A model generated the notes under the pieces. The model did not search any database. It was given only the letters and a program-made list of their open reading frames with translations, and was not told where the DNA came from. The position numbers and the translations under genes were made by a program. A stretch of 64,000 nucleotides of DNA from Rhizomonospora bruguierae (GTDB lineage Bacteria; Actinomycetota; Actinomycetes; Mycobacteriales; Micromonosporaceae), in the NCBI RefSeq assembly GCF_018397995.1, contig NZ_BBQH01000013.1, positions 109,551 to 173,550 on the forward strand. The letters are read 5' to 3'. Each line of letters opens with the position of its first letter. Position 1 is the first letter of the stretch. This document shows positions 42,798 to 51,706 of the stretch, one piece after another.

Positions 42798-44318
42798 ATG
42801 ACGATCTCGCCCGTCGAGCGGGCGGCGGAGGAGTTCGCCGCGGAGCTGGCCCGATGGCGGGTCGAGCGCGGGCTGAGCAAGAAGCAACTCGCCGGCAAGA
42901 TGGGGTTCGACCCGTCGTACGTCAGCCACGTGGAGGGGCGCCGGCACCGGCCGACCGAGGACTTCGCCCGCCGGGCCGAGGCGGTGCTCCAGGCGGGCGG
43001 CGCGATCTGGCGGCGCTTCCAGGAGTACGACGGGAACCGGCAGGCCCGGGGGCAGGCCGCCGCGGGGGCGAAGGACCCTCCGGTACCCGATCAATGGCTG
43101 CCGCCCGGTACCGGTCTCGTGGTGGACCAGGAGGTGGCGTCGCTCACCTACCGGGAGGGGACGTACCGGTACGCGGTCCGCCGGCGGCTGTACAACGCCG
43201 GCACCGAGCCGGTCACCCGGTACCTGGTGCGCATCTCGGTCGACCGGTACCCGCACGACCCGGCGCGCTCCAACCGGTACCACCGCGACCACCCGCTGAC
43301 CCTGAACGAGTTGGACTTCCAGGCGGTGTGCGGGGAGAGCGAGGTGCGCGAGCCGATGGTCTGGCGCCCCAAGCAGGACCGGGACGCGTTCAAGGAGATC
43401 TGGCTGCTGTTCGAGAACGAGGACGGCCGGTTCCCGCTCTACCCCGGCCGGCGCGCGACCATCGAGTACTCGTGCGAGATACCGGAGGTGAAGTGGGGGC
43501 AGTGGTTGCAGCGGGCCGTGCGGATGCCGACCCGGCAACTCACCGTCCGGCTGGACTTCCCGGCGGCGCTGGAGCCGCAGGTCTGGGGCGTGGAGACGTC
43601 GATGTCGGCGGAGGAGACGCCGCTGCGTACCCCGGTGATCCGCCAGGAGGAGGGCGATCGGGCGGTGTTCGAGTGGGCGACCGAGACGCCGCCGCTCAAC
43701 GCCCGGTTCCGGCTGGAATGGCGGTTCCGGTCGCTGCCCGCCCAGGCGCCGGCCGCCGCCGAGCAGCGGGCCAGCGAGCGGATGCGGGCCGCCGGCATCG
43801 TGCAGCGCGGCGCGGACCTGCTGCGCCAGGCTGCCCGCCCGTTCGACCTGCCCCGGGACGAGTCGCGGGCCCGCGAGGTGGTCGGCCGGCTGCTGGCCAC
43901 CCTGGACCGGCTGGACGAACTGCACCTGTTCGTCAAGGGGGTCGGGCTGGCCGCACCGCAGATCGGGGTGCCGTGGGCGGCGGCGGTGGTCCGGCCGCCG
44001 GAGCGGGCGGCGGCGCCGGTGGTGCTGCTGAACCCGCGGGTGGTGGACACCTCCGACGAGACCGACGAGAAGTACGAGGGCTGCCTGTCCTACTTCGACG
44101 TGCGGGGGCTGGTCGCCCGGCCGCTGGTGATCGACATCGAGCACGCCCGCTGGGACGGCAGCCGGGTCATCACCTCGTTCGAGCGGGGCATGGCGCGCCT
44201 GGTCGCCCACGAGATCGACCACCTGGAGGGGCGCCTCTACGTCGACCGGATGAGCCCCGGGGTTCCGCTCGTGCCCTTGGAGGAGTACCCGGACACTGGC
44301 CACCCCTGGACGTACTAG
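42798..44318 (+). CDS. XRE-type HTH fused to peptide deformylase through a beta-rich domain
   Basis: 506 aa. Residues 1-70: helix-turn-helix of the XRE class (LSKKQLAGKMGFDPSYVSHVE). About 85-335: beta-rich domain of no recognised family. C-terminal 340-506: peptide deformylase with motif I GVGLAAPQIG (381-390), motif II EGCLS (427-431, metal Cys429) and motif III HEIDH (471-475, metal His471/475, catalytic Glu472). All catalytic residues are present. Known role of the C-terminal part: removal of formyl groups from nascent proteins. The fusion suggests DNA-bound or regulatory use, or a specialised deformylase. ATG 42798 after a CGAGGGAA ribosome site. Four-base overlap with the convergent globin gene. 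Confidence 0.88.
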   Translation: MTISPVERAAEEFAAELARWRVERGLSKKQLAGKMGFDPSYVSHVEGRRHRPTEDFARRAEAVLQAGGAIWRRFQEYDGNRQARGQAAAGAKDPPVPDQWLPPGTGLVVDQEVASLTYREGTYRYAVRRRLYNAGTEPVTRYLVRISVDRYPHDPARSNRYHRDHPLTLNELDFQAVCGESEVREPMVWRPKQDRDAFKEIWLLFENEDGRFPLYPGRRATIEYSCEIPEVKWGQWLQRAVRMPTRQLTVRLDFPAALEPQVWGVETSMSAEETPLRTPVIRQEEGDRAVFEWATETPPLNARFRLEWRFRSLPAQAPAAAEQRASERMRAAGIVQRGADLLRQAARPFDLPRDESRAREVVGRLLATLDRLDELHLFVKGVGLAAPQIGVPWAAAVVRPPERAAAPVVLLNPRVVDTSDETDEKYEGCLSYFDVRGLVARPLVIDIEHARWDGSRVITSFERGMARLVAHEIDHLEGRLYVDRMSPGVPLVPLEEYPDTGHPWTY

Positions 44319-45427
44319 CCGTCGGTGAACGCGTCGTACTTGATGCGGATCGACGGGACCTGCAACCCGGCGAGCGTGCGCATCGTGGCCTTGACCATCG
44401 CCGGTGACCCGGAGACGAAGAAGTCGTGGTCGTTCCACGGCCCGTACCGGGCGATCACCTCGGAGATGTTGCCCTGCTCGCCGTCGAACCCGGGGTCGTC
44501 GCTGCACGCCGGCACCACGGTCAGCCACGGGTACTTGTTGGCCATCGCGTTCAGGTCGGCCAGGTCGTACAGGTCGTCCCGGTCCCGGGCGCCGAAGAAC
44601 ACGTGCACCCAGCGGGTGCGGTTGTAGCGGCTCAGTTCGTCCACAATCGCCTTGACCGGCGCCAGCCCGGTGCCGCCGGCGATGCACACGACGTCCCGGT
44701 TGGAGCTGTGATCCGGGCTCATCGAGCCCATCGGGGCGGCCAACCGGATCAGGTCCCCCGGCCGGGTCCGCCGCACCAGCGCGCCGGAGACGTACCCCGC
44801 GCCGAGGGCCCGCACATGGAAGTCGATGGTCTGGTCCGGGCGGGGGGCGTTGGCCATCGAGTACACCCGCCACAGCCGCGGCTGGTACTTCGGCACCTCG
44901 ATGCTCAGGTACTGCCCGGCCCGGTAGTCCAGCGGGTAGAACGGCCGGCAGGTGAACACGGCGATGTCCCGGCTGCGCCGCTCGTGGGCCAGCACCTCCG
45001 CGTTCCAGTACGGCGGGTTGGTGTCCGCGGCCGCGCCGGCCATCATCTTCTTCGCGATCACGGCGTACCCGTCGCGCCACGCCTGGTCGTACTCGATGTT
45101 CCACCGCTCGCCGGCGAACGTTCGCAGCGCCTCCAGCAGGGCGTTGCCGACGAGGTCGTAGTGCTGTGGTTCCACGTGGAACTTGCGGTGGTCCCGGCCG
45201 AGCGACTGCAGGTACTCCTCGAACCGGTCCGGGTCCTCCATGGTCTGGACCGCCGTGACGATGGCGCCGAGCAGGCGGGCGCGCTGCACGTCCATCTGCG
45301 TCGGAAAGAGGTCGCGCAACTCGGGATTGGACAGGAACATGCGGGCGTAGAAATACCCGGCGACCTTGTCCTGCTGCTCCTCGACCAGCGTCCAGCTTTC
45401 CTTCAACAGACGCGACAAGTTACCCAT
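44315..45427 (-). CDS. Flavohemoprotein-like globin/reductase fusion
   Basis: 370 aa. Residues 1-135: globin, with the proximal His in HRKFHVEPQHYDLVG and a distal-side FYARMFLSNPELRDLFP helix. Residues 145-245: FAD domain with LWRVYSMANAP (FAD-binding RxYS). Residues 250-370: NAD domain with GGTGLAPVKAIV. The family oxidises nitric oxide to nitrate with NADH. About 30 residues shorter than E. coli Hmp. Near the iron-regulated FhuF gene, but no shared control is visible. Confidence 0.9.
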   Translation of the reverse strand: MGNLSRLLKESWTLVEEQQDKVAGYFYARMFLSNPELRDLFPTQMDVQRARLLGAIVTAVQTMEDPDRFEEYLQSLGRDHRKFHVEPQHYDLVGNALLEALRTFAGERWNIEYDQAWRDGYAVIAKKMMAGAAADTNPPYWNAEVLAHERRSRDIAVFTCRPFYPLDYRAGQYLSIEVPKYQPRLWRVYSMANAPRPDQTIDFHVRALGAGYVSGALVRRTRPGDLIRLAAPMGSMSPDHSSNRDVVCIAGGTGLAPVKAIVDELSRYNRTRWVHVFFGARDRDDLYDLADLNAMANKYPWLTVVPACSDDPGFDGEQGNISEVIARYGPWNDHDFFVSGSPAMVKATMRTLAGLQVPSIRIKYDAFTDG

Positions 45428-45661
45428 CGAACCTCTGCCTCCGGAGCTCGCGCATGCCGATGGCGGTCACGCAACGGCTTGCGTGTGGTCGCGCGCCGTG
45501 ATCGCCTGGTCAAGAGTGGCCAGCGCTGTGGGCATCGTGTCGCACTGGGTGTGCGACATAGAGGATCATATCCTTGCGCCGGAGCCGGGAGCGGCCAGAC
45601 TGTAGCCCGTGTGGTCGCGTTGCCGTGTCCGCGTTGACGTCCCTTGGCGAGAGAGCGGGTC

Positions 45662-46309
45662 ATGGAGCAACGCAACGAGTTGGCGTGCCTGCCGGGTTCG
45701 ACCGGCGAGCATCGCCTGCAGGATCGGTACGGTACCGCCGACCGGGCCCGCCGCTTCTACGAGCAGCAGGTCCTCGACCGGCTGAACGAGCGGATGCGTG
45801 AGTTCGTCGGGCGCCAGGAGATGATGTTCGTCGCCACCGCCGACGCCGGCGGCGAGTGCGACAACACCTACCGCGCCGGGCCGCCCGGCTTCGTCCAGGT
45901 TCTCGACGAGCAGCGGCTCACCTGGCCCGAGTACCGCGGGAACGGCGTCATGGCCAGCCTCGGCAACATGACCGAGAACCCGCACGTGGGCCTGCTGTTC
46001 GTCGACTTCTTCCAGGACGTCATCGGCCTGCACGTCAACGGCCGCGCCGCCATCGTCGAGGACAACGCGATGCGCGCCGCCGTCCCCGACCTCCCCGTCG
46101 ACCCGGTGCCGGGCAGGCGGCCGGAGCGGTGGGTCCTGGTCGAGGTGGAGGAGGCGTACATCCACTGCGCCAAGCACATTCCCCGCCTTCGCAAGGCGCC
46201 GCTGTCGTCCCGCGCCTGGGGCACCGACGACGCGCGCCGCAAGGGCGGCGACTTCTTCGGCGCCCGGCGCGACGCGGCCGGCCGGGTCGAGGCGGTCCCC
46301 GAGGGCTGA
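45662..46309 (+). CDS. Pyridoxamine-5'-phosphate-oxidase-like FMN-binding protein
   Basis: 215 aa from ATG 45662. Split-barrel fold: FVGRQEMMFVATADAGGECDNTYRAGPPGF, then TENPHVGLLFVDFFQDV and the strand GLHVNGRAAIVEDN. This type (the MSMEG_1061-like actinobacterial group) probably binds FMN or F420 and catalyses an oxidation. Substrate unknown. Confidence 0.85.
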   Translation: MEQRNELACLPGSTGEHRLQDRYGTADRARRFYEQQVLDRLNERMREFVGRQEMMFVATADAGGECDNTYRAGPPGFVQVLDEQRLTWPEYRGNGVMASLGNMTENPHVGLLFVDFFQDVIGLHVNGRAAIVEDNAMRAAVPDLPVDPVPGRRPERWVLVEVEEAYIHCAKHIPRLRKAPLSSRAWGTDDARRKGGDFFGARRDAAGRVEAVPEG

Positions 46310-46386
46310 GTTCCGGCCGCTGCGGGCGGGTGAGGCGCCCCGGCGGGTGGAGGCGGCGCGGGAGGGGTCGGTGGCACAGTAAGCGG

Positions 46387-47193
46387 GTGGGTCATCCCGT
46401 CCAACCCGTCTCGGCGCCGGCCGCCGCCGGCGAACCGGTGCCGCCGCGCCGCCGCCGGCGGCTGCGCACCGAGGTGCTGCTCGTCCTCGGCGTTTCGCTG
46501 GGCGCGTCCGCGGTCTACTCCGTCGTCTCCCTGGCCGCGAAGCTGACCGCCGGGCGCAGCCTCAACCAGCAGACCGCCACGCTCAACCCCTCGCATGCCC
46601 CGGACCGGCCCTGGCTGGACCTCACCTACCAGCTCCTCGGCATCTTCTTCGCCCTGGTGCCGGTGCTGTTCGCGGTCCACCTGCTCGGCCGGGACCACGA
46701 CCGGGTCGGCCCCCTGCTCGGCGTCGACCGCCGCCGCCCCGCCTTCGATGCCGGCTGGGGCGCCGTCCTGGCCGCCGCGATCGGCCTCTCCGGCCTGGCG
46801 TTCTACCTGGTCGCGGTCAAAATCGGAATCAACGCCACGGTGGTGCCGGCCGCCCTGCCGCACGTCTGGTGGGCGGTCCCCGTGCTCATCCTGTCGGCGG
46901 CCCAGAACGCGGTCCTGGAAGAGGTCATCGTGGTCGGCTACCTGGTGACCCGGCTCCGCGAGGCGGGCTGGCGGGTGGGCGCGATCGTCGCGGCCAGCGC
47001 GATCCTGCGCGGCTCCTACCACCTGTACCAGGGCTTCGGCGCTTTCCTCGGCAACGCGGTCATGGGCGTCGTGTTCACGCTGTTCTTCCTCCGGACCCGC
47101 CGGGTCCTGCCGCTGATCGTCGCGCACACCCTGCTGGACGTGGTGGCCTTCGTCGGCTACACCCTGTTCGGCCACGTGCTCGGCCTGAAGTAG
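46387..47193 (+). CDS. CPBP family intramembrane metalloprotease
   Basis: 268 aa, eight hydrophobic helices after a basic N-terminus (GTG 46387). EEVIVVGYL holds the metal Glu-Glu pair; RGSYHLYQG supplies a conserved His; the later NAVMGVVFTLFFLRT completes the ABI domain. Related proteins process prenylated proteins or act as bacteriocin immunity factors. Role here unknown. Confidence 0.88.
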   Translation: MGHPVQPVSAPAAAGEPVPPRRRRRLRTEVLLVLGVSLGASAVYSVVSLAAKLTAGRSLNQQTATLNPSHAPDRPWLDLTYQLLGIFFALVPVLFAVHLLGRDHDRVGPLLGVDRRRPAFDAGWGAVLAAAIGLSGLAFYLVAVKIGINATVVPAALPHVWWAVPVLILSAAQNAVLEEVIVVGYLVTRLREAGWRVGAIVAASAILRGSYHLYQGFGAFLGNAVMGVVFTLFFLRTRRVLPLIVAHTLLDVVAFVGYTLFGHVLGLK

Positions 47194-47227
47194 CACCGGG
47201 CTCCCTGCTCACCGCTGCCGCCGCCGC

Positions 47228-47300
47228 GGCTCGTGGCAGCCCGTGGCGGTTCGCGGCTCGTGGCGGTTCGCGGTTCGCGGCTGCTCGTGGCGGTTTGTGA
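47228..47300. repeat. Short degenerate direct repeats
   Basis: About four imperfect copies of TGGCGGTTCGCGGCTCG-like units (47230-47300) between the CPBP gene and the convergent GNAT gene. No coding sense. Likely a slippage product in GC-rich DNA. Confidence 0.5.
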
Positions 47301-47367
47301 TGTTTCGCGGCGGCTCGCGTGCCCGGCGGGTGGCCGCGAATGGCTCCAAGCCCCGGCATGGTCGCCG

Positions 47368-47817
47368 CTACGCCCGGAGGGCGAGTTTCATCCCCTCGTG
47401 GCTGGCCACGAAGCCGAGCCGCTCGTAGAAGCGGTGCGCGTCGGTGCGCGACTTGTCCGTCGTGAGCTGTACCAGCCCGCACCCGCGCGCCCGCGCCTCG
47501 TCGATCGCGTAGCCCATGAGCCGCCGCCCCAGTCCGCCGCCCCGCCGGTCGGACCGCACCCGCACCGCCTCGATCAGCGACCGCTCCGCGCCGTGCCGCC
47601 CCAGCCCGGGGATGTACGTGATCTGCACGCACGCCACGACCTCCCCGCCGTCATCCGCCACGACGAGGCGGTTGCGGGGGTCGGCCGCGATGTCCGCGAA
47701 CGCCCGCTCGTACGCCTCGTCGACCACCGCGAAGTCCCGCGCCTTGCCCAGCACGTCGTCGGCGAGCAGCCCGATGATCGCGGGCAGGTCCGCCCGCTCC
47801 GCCTCTCGAAAGATCAC
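47368..47817 (-). CDS. GNAT-family N-acetyltransferase
   Basis: 149 aa. Motif A VRSDRRGGGLGRRLM (acetyl-CoA-binding) at about 87-101, motif B TDKSRTDAHRFYERLGF at the end. GTG 47817. Typical substrate: amines such as antibiotics, peptides or polyamines; unknown here. Confidence 0.93.
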   Translation of the reverse strand: MIFREAERADLPAIIGLLADDVLGKARDFAVVDEAYERAFADIAADPRNRLVVADDGGEVVACVQITYIPGLGRHGAERSLIEAVRVRSDRRGGGLGRRLMGYAIDEARARGCGLVQLTTDKSRTDAHRFYERLGFVASHEGMKLALRA

Positions 47818-47880
47818 CCACCGAGCCTAGGCACCCCGGCCCGCGCCCCAACCCGGCCAAGGCTCCCGGCAGCGCGGGGA

Positions 47881-49212
47881 TCACATCGTTCGCCCCGGTG
47901 CTGCTCCCGGGCGGCGTGCTCCTGCGCCACGCTGGCCGGGAACGTCGTGCCGGAACCGCGCCACCGCCCGGTGCGCCAACCGCTCCGTCGCGGACCCGTC
48001 CAGCATCAACCCCACGAGCGACCCCCCGCCGGGCACGATCCGCCCGGCGACCCATCGCGCGAACCACCGCGCGCTCACCGCCGCGGCCGGCGTCGCCAGC
48101 CGCCACACCGCCTCCTGCAACAACACGTCGCTCGCCGCCCGATCGGGCCGCCCCACCTCCGCCGCCGCGACCGCCCGCGCCGCCGACTCCTCGTCCGGGT
48201 GCACCCGCGTCAACACCAGCAGGTCCACCGCCCGCTCCGGCTCCGCCGGGTCCAACCCATAGGCGGCCGCCAGTCGCAGCACCAGCCGCACTTGCGCGTA
48301 CCCCAGCGCGGCCACCCCCGCGACCACGGTAACCGGCCCCCGCACCGGCGTGCCCCCGGCCGCCAGCGCCAGCCGCACGGCACGCGCCGTCGCGAGCCGC
48401 GCCACCCCGTCCGCATCCGCCGCCGGGTACGCCGACCGCACCTGCCGCACCCACTCACCCGCCGCCGGGCCCCAGCGCCGCACGGCGTCCAACGCCGCAA
48501 TCTCCGGTCCAAAGCCGGGGTTGTCCCGCCACTTCCGCCACCAGGAGGTACCCCCAGGAACAGTCCCCGGCTCCGCCGCTCCCGGGGCGAAAGCAGCGGC
48601 CGGCGAGGTGGCGACGGTCCCCACCGTCGCAGGCACCGCCGTCGGCGCGCCGGCAGCATCCAGGGCGTCCTCAATAGTGGTGCTTGTCTCCGGCGTCGCG
48701 GCTGGCGGCTGCGTCTCCGGTTCCGCGGCCTTGGCCACCGCCCGCTTCGCCGCGGCCTTCTTCGGCGGCACCGGCTGCTTCGCCGCCGCTGCCACCTCGC
48801 CCGCCTCCGCGGCCTGCGACGCCTTCTCGGCCGGGGTTACCTTGTTCGTGGCCGTCCCCTTCGCGGGGGCGGCTTTCTTCGGCGCTGCCTTCTTCGCAGG
48901 GGTGGCTTTCTTCGGCGCCACCTTCTTCGCGGGGGTGGCCTTCTTCGCCGGGGTCGCCTTCTTCGTGGCCTTCTTCGCGGCGGCCTTCTTCGCGGGCGCC
49001 GCCTTCTCGCCGGGACTGGCCTCGCCCCCGGACGTCGCGTCATCGCCGGTCGCGGAGTTTTCGGGCACGGCACTCGCGGCGAACGCCGCGCTGCTCGCCG
49101 CTTCGGTCTCGCGCTCCCGTTCCGTGCCCCGCTCCTGATCCGCGTCGGTCTCCCGTCGCGCCCCAGCCCGCCTGGCCCGGCGCGCCTGCCCCGCAGCCTG
49201 TTCCCCTTCCAC
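47881..49212 (-). CDS. EcsC-like protein with histone-H1-like lysine/alanine repeats
   Basis: 443 aa from GTG 49212. Residues 65-165 are PAKKA/AAKKAT repeats, as in histone-H1-like and mycobacterial HupB tails that bind DNA. Residues about 225-420 match the EcsC family pattern (SWWRKWRDNPGF, LGYAQVRLVLRLAAAYGLDP, LVLTRVHP). The upstream part is doubtful: a stop lies before the GTG in this frame, while another frame upstream (49213-49547) reads a credible Pro-rich N-terminus. An N-terminal frameshift is therefore possible. Function unknown. Confidence 0.7.
   Translation of the reverse strand: MEGEQAAGQARRARRAGARRETDADQERGTERERETEAASSAAFAASAVPENSATGDDATSGGEASPGEKAAPAKKAAAKKATKKATPAKKATPAKKVAPKKATPAKKAAPKKAAPAKGTATNKVTPAEKASQAAEAGEVAAAAKQPVPPKKAAAKRAVAKAAEPETQPPAATPETSTTIEDALDAAGAPTAVPATVGTVATSPAAAFAPGAAEPGTVPGGTSWWRKWRDNPGFGPEIAALDAVRRWGPAAGEWVRQVRSAYPAADADGVARLATARAVRLALAAGGTPVRGPVTVVAGVAALGYAQVRLVLRLAAAYGLDPAEPERAVDLLVLTRVHPDEESAARAVAAAEVGRPDRAASDVLLQEAVWRLATPAAAVSARWFARWVAGRIVPGGGSLVGLMLDGSATERLAHRAVARFRHDVPGQRGAGARRPGAAPGRTM
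48846..49005 (-). repeat. Lys-Ala codon repeat array
   Basis: About ten copies of a GGGGTGGCCTTCTTCGC-like unit with variants, coding AKKAT/PAKKA. Unit length is a multiple of three, so copy number can change in frame. Confidence 0.65.
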
Positions 49213-49547
49213 GCCGCGTTCACGCTCGGCGGTGTGCCCCGGTTGCTCGACCCCCTCGCGCTCCGAAGGCCGCTCCCGTGCGGCGGCCCGCCGGCCCGTC
49301 TCGCCCTCATCGCCTCCTGCGGCACGCTGCCGCGCCGTGGTGGAATCGTCCTGGCGCGCTCATTACTCTCCGGCTCCCGCGGGGCGGGTGCCACGAAGGG
49401 CGACCCCGCCGGAGGGCGCGGCGCACGCTGCGGGGGCGGTGGAGGCGCCGGCTCACCCGGCAGACTCGGGCTCCGAAACTGCGGCATGGCCGGCGGTTGG
49501 CGTGGCCGGCGGGGACGCTCCGGGACGCTATCGGGGTCCATGAGCAT
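49213..49547 (-). other. Displaced N-terminal reading frame of the EcsC-like gene (possible frameshift)
   Basis: From ATG 49547 (or ATG 49541) a frame reads MDPDSVPERPRRPRQPP, then Pro-rich PSLPGEPAPPPPPQRAPRPP to about PREPESNERA. The frame used by the EcsC gene continues with QDDSTTARQRAAGGDEGETG. The two join near 49350 by a one-base shift. Either a frameshift mutation, a sequence error or a separate small gene. Confidence 0.45.
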
Positions 49548-49660
49548 CGACCTTAGTGGCGTGCGACGAATATCACCCCTCCATACCACCGCCCGGCGCG
49601 CGCGCCGCCCCGATCTGGCCCTGCCGGATGGCCCTCCGCCCAGCCCGCCGCGTGTACCGC

Positions 49661-49715
49661 CCTCTCTTGCCCTCTCTTGCCCTCGCGGCTGACTCTCGCG
49701 GCTGACCTGATCGGC
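49661..49715. repeat. Short tandem direct repeats in the gap before tRNA-Ser(GCU)
   Basis: CCTCTCTTGC occurs twice in tandem (49661-49680), followed by CTCGCGGCTGA twice nearly in tandem. The stretch from 49548 to 49880 otherwise shows no recognised gene. Confidence 0.5.
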
Positions 49716-49880
49716 CGCAGCGCTGGCAGCCGGTTGGTGGGCCGTGCGACACGCCGTTGGCCGCGCGGCCGCGAGCCGGCCCGGCCCTGCCAGGGACGAG
49801 CACGGGCCCAACGCCACGCCGTCTACACCTGGCGCCACGCGCGCACGTCGCGCCACGCTGGTCGCAGAACGCCAACTGCT

Positions 49881-49910
49881 TTGCCGCGATCCACGGACGC
49901 CCTGTATCCT
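49881..49910 (+). promoter_or_regulatory. Promoter of the tRNA-Ser(GCU)
   Basis: TTGCCG (-35 like) and TATCCT (-10 like) are 18 bp apart, and the tRNA starts 31 bp after the -10 element. Typical of a main-sigma-factor promoter. Confidence 0.55.
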
Positions 49911-49940
49911 CGATCGGCGGTGGTCCCACGCGGCCACCGG

Positions 49941-50031
49941 GGAGACTTCGCCTAGTCTGGTCTATGGCGCCGCACTGCTAATGCGGTTGGGGTTTTACCG
50001 CCCCTCCCGGGTTCGAATCCCGGAGTCTCCG
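49941..50031 (+). tRNA. tRNA-Ser (anticodon GCU)
   Basis: 91 nt, class II. Acceptor GGAGACT/AGTCTCC, anticodon stem CCGCA/TGCGG with loop CTGCTAA, long variable arm with GGGG/CCCC pairing, T-arm CGGGTTCGAATCCCG. No encoded CCA. Confidence 0.95.
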
Positions 50032-50065
50032 CGTTTCGGCCGGTGTGTATGCTGGTCGGGCACCA

Positions 50066-50138
50066 GCGCCCGTAGCTCAACGGATAGAGCATCTGACTAC
50101 GGATCAGAAGGTTAGGGGTTCGAGTCCCTTCGGGCGCG
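50066..50138 (+). tRNA. tRNA-Arg (anticodon ACG)
   Basis: 73 nt. Acceptor GCGCCCG/CGGGCGC, anticodon stem CTGA/TCAG with loop CTACGGA giving ACG, T-arm AGGGGTTCGAGTCCCTT. A34 is expected to be edited to inosine by TadA. The two tRNA genes are 34 bp apart and the gap shows only a TATGCT -10-like element. Accessory DNA begins right after the terminator. Confidence 0.95.
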
Positions 50139-50146
50139 CAACATCA

Positions 50147-50190
50147 AGAGGCGGTTGACCTGCGGAAACGTAGATCAACCGCCTCTTTTC
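50147..50190 (+). terminator. Intrinsic terminator after tRNA-Arg
   Basis: Perfect 12-bp stem AGAGGCGGTTGA / TCAACCGCCTCT followed by TTTT, 8 bp after the tRNA end. The clearest rho-independent terminator in the window. Confidence 0.92.
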
Positions 50191-51298
50191 GTTTGTCCAC
50201 TGTGGACCTGAAGTGTTCCAAAAGTGATCGGCTGTTTCGGAAGGGTCCAGACCGGTCCGCGTCGGTGCGTGCTGGACCGCGTCGATCAGTCTGGATCTTG
50301 GGTGCGGTTCCGTCCGCCAGGCTGGCCGGGAGCAGCGCCGTGTTGGCATCTGATGCCGATCGGATGCGGCCCTGCTGTGAAGATCGTTTCACGGCGGCTT
50401 GCGGGGTGGTCAGCACGGCCGGTCGACGTTGCACCGTCCTTGAGGACGAGGTAGCTGGCGCCCGATCGAGCCGTCCACCTCGAAACCGGTCAGTTCATGC
50501 ACGACCCGGACAAGCCCGTCGGTATCGGCAGTGCGCACGCTCGGCGGAACTGGTCCCGTGCATGATCCGGGCCCCGGCCCTGTGGCCGCACCGCGGCCTC
50601 CTGATCGTCGGTCCCAGCGTCGGCGAGGAGTTCGCCGACGGTGTTGATCACCGGCGAGGTTCCGCTTCCGCTGAGTGGCTACTTCGACGCGGTCACCGCC
50701 GTCGACGTCGGCGGCGAGACCCGGGTTGAAAACCTGCGGATGGCTCAGTGAGCGCATCAACCGTGCCCGCGGCGGGTGAGCACGGTGTTCACCGCCAGCA
50801 GTTCGCGCACCTCCAGGCCGCCGTCGGACAGGCGCAGGCTGCCGTGCTCGGCGACATCGCGGATCACCCTGCGACATCTCGCCCAGCTGGACCAAGGTTG
50901 GGGTGCGGCATCGGCGGGTGTGAGCCCGAGGGTGAGGAGACCGGCATCCACGGGGGAAGATGCCGGTCTCGATCCGAGACGATATCCGAGCAGCGTGCGC
51001 AACGCCAGATATCGGCCGGTGGCCGTAGTTATGGCCAGAGAGGCCTGTGGGGCCGGCCCGCAGCACGCGACGCCGTGTCCTGTGGCCAAGGCCGTCGCCC
51101 TCCTCGCTGCGCCGCTGCTCTGGCACAGGTGCTGCAGCGTGACCGGAGAGGTCAGCATGGCGGCGCAGAACTGGTCGCTGAGCTACCTCGCGGCCGGACT
51201 CCTCGATGTCCTGTCTGCCACGAAAATCGGATGGAACTCCATACGCAGTTCCCGTTAATCCGCGCCGACTGGGCTGTGTCGACCCTGTTTGCTTTGGG
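50191..51298. other. About 1.1 kb without a recognised gene, start of the second island
   Basis: Several frames are open but none shows a convincing start, ribosome site and family motif. A minus-strand frame at 50757-51158 (ending LRLSDGGLEVRELLAVN) and one near 50410-50540 have some coding flavour and may be decayed gene pieces. The 12-bp hairpin at 50937-50970 lies inside it. Composition is less GC-biased than the chromosome before the tRNA genes. Confidence 0.6.
50937..50970. terminator. Perfect 12-bp stem-loop
   Basis: GAGACCGGCATC / GATGCCGGTCTC with a 10-base loop; no U-tract. Probably a terminator or mobile-element end. Confidence 0.5.
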
Positions 51299-51706
51299 CT
51301 ACCGGTCTACGCGGCGTGGCAGTGAGTAGAGGCGTGCTCTGCCGGGTGGCGTTGCTTCGGGCTCGGCGGCGGGTGCATGTACAACCTCGGCGATGATCTT
51401 GATCAGGATGGGCTGCGGTGGCGGTGCCGCTTCTGTGGCGGTGAGGTGCTCGACGAACGCCAGTAGGCGGGTGAGCGCGCCATCGGTGCGGAGTTCCTCG
51501 TCGCATCGGCGCAGCAGGCTCTCGGTCGGCGTTCGGGTGGCCTTCTCGACCTTGCACAGCAGGTCTGCGCTCGCGTGGATGGCGTGCCCCAGTTGCGTGA
51601 GTGACAGTCCGCGGTGTTGGCGCCAGCAGCGCAGTTCGGCGCCGAGGAAGTGTCGGGGTGATACGTGCGGGGTCAACGTGCTCGGAGTTTGGGCCATGTC
51701 ATCCAT
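51299..51706 (-). CDS. XRE-type helix-turn-helix regulator (paralogue A)
   Basis: 135 aa. HTH_31-like domain at 17-70: SPRHFLGAELRCWRQHRGLS, then LTQLGHAIHASADLLCKVEKA and SLLRRCDEEL. Tail to 135 is Pro-rich, no recognised ligand domain. Start ATG 51706, or ATG 51697. Closely similar in layout to the protein at 57468-57926 and to the N-terminus of 61291-62262. Role unknown. Confidence 0.82.
   Translation of the reverse strand: MDDMAQTPSTLTPHVSPRHFLGAELRCWRQHRGLSLTQLGHAIHASADLLCKVEKATRTPTESLLRRCDEELRTDGALTRLLAFVEHLTATEAAPPPQPILIKIIAEVVHAPAAEPEATPPGRARLYSLPRRVDR

Noticed and set aside
50191-51298. Integrase remnant next to tRNA-Arg
   Set aside because: Open frames were read for the catalytic R-H-R-Y or serine integrase motifs and none was found.
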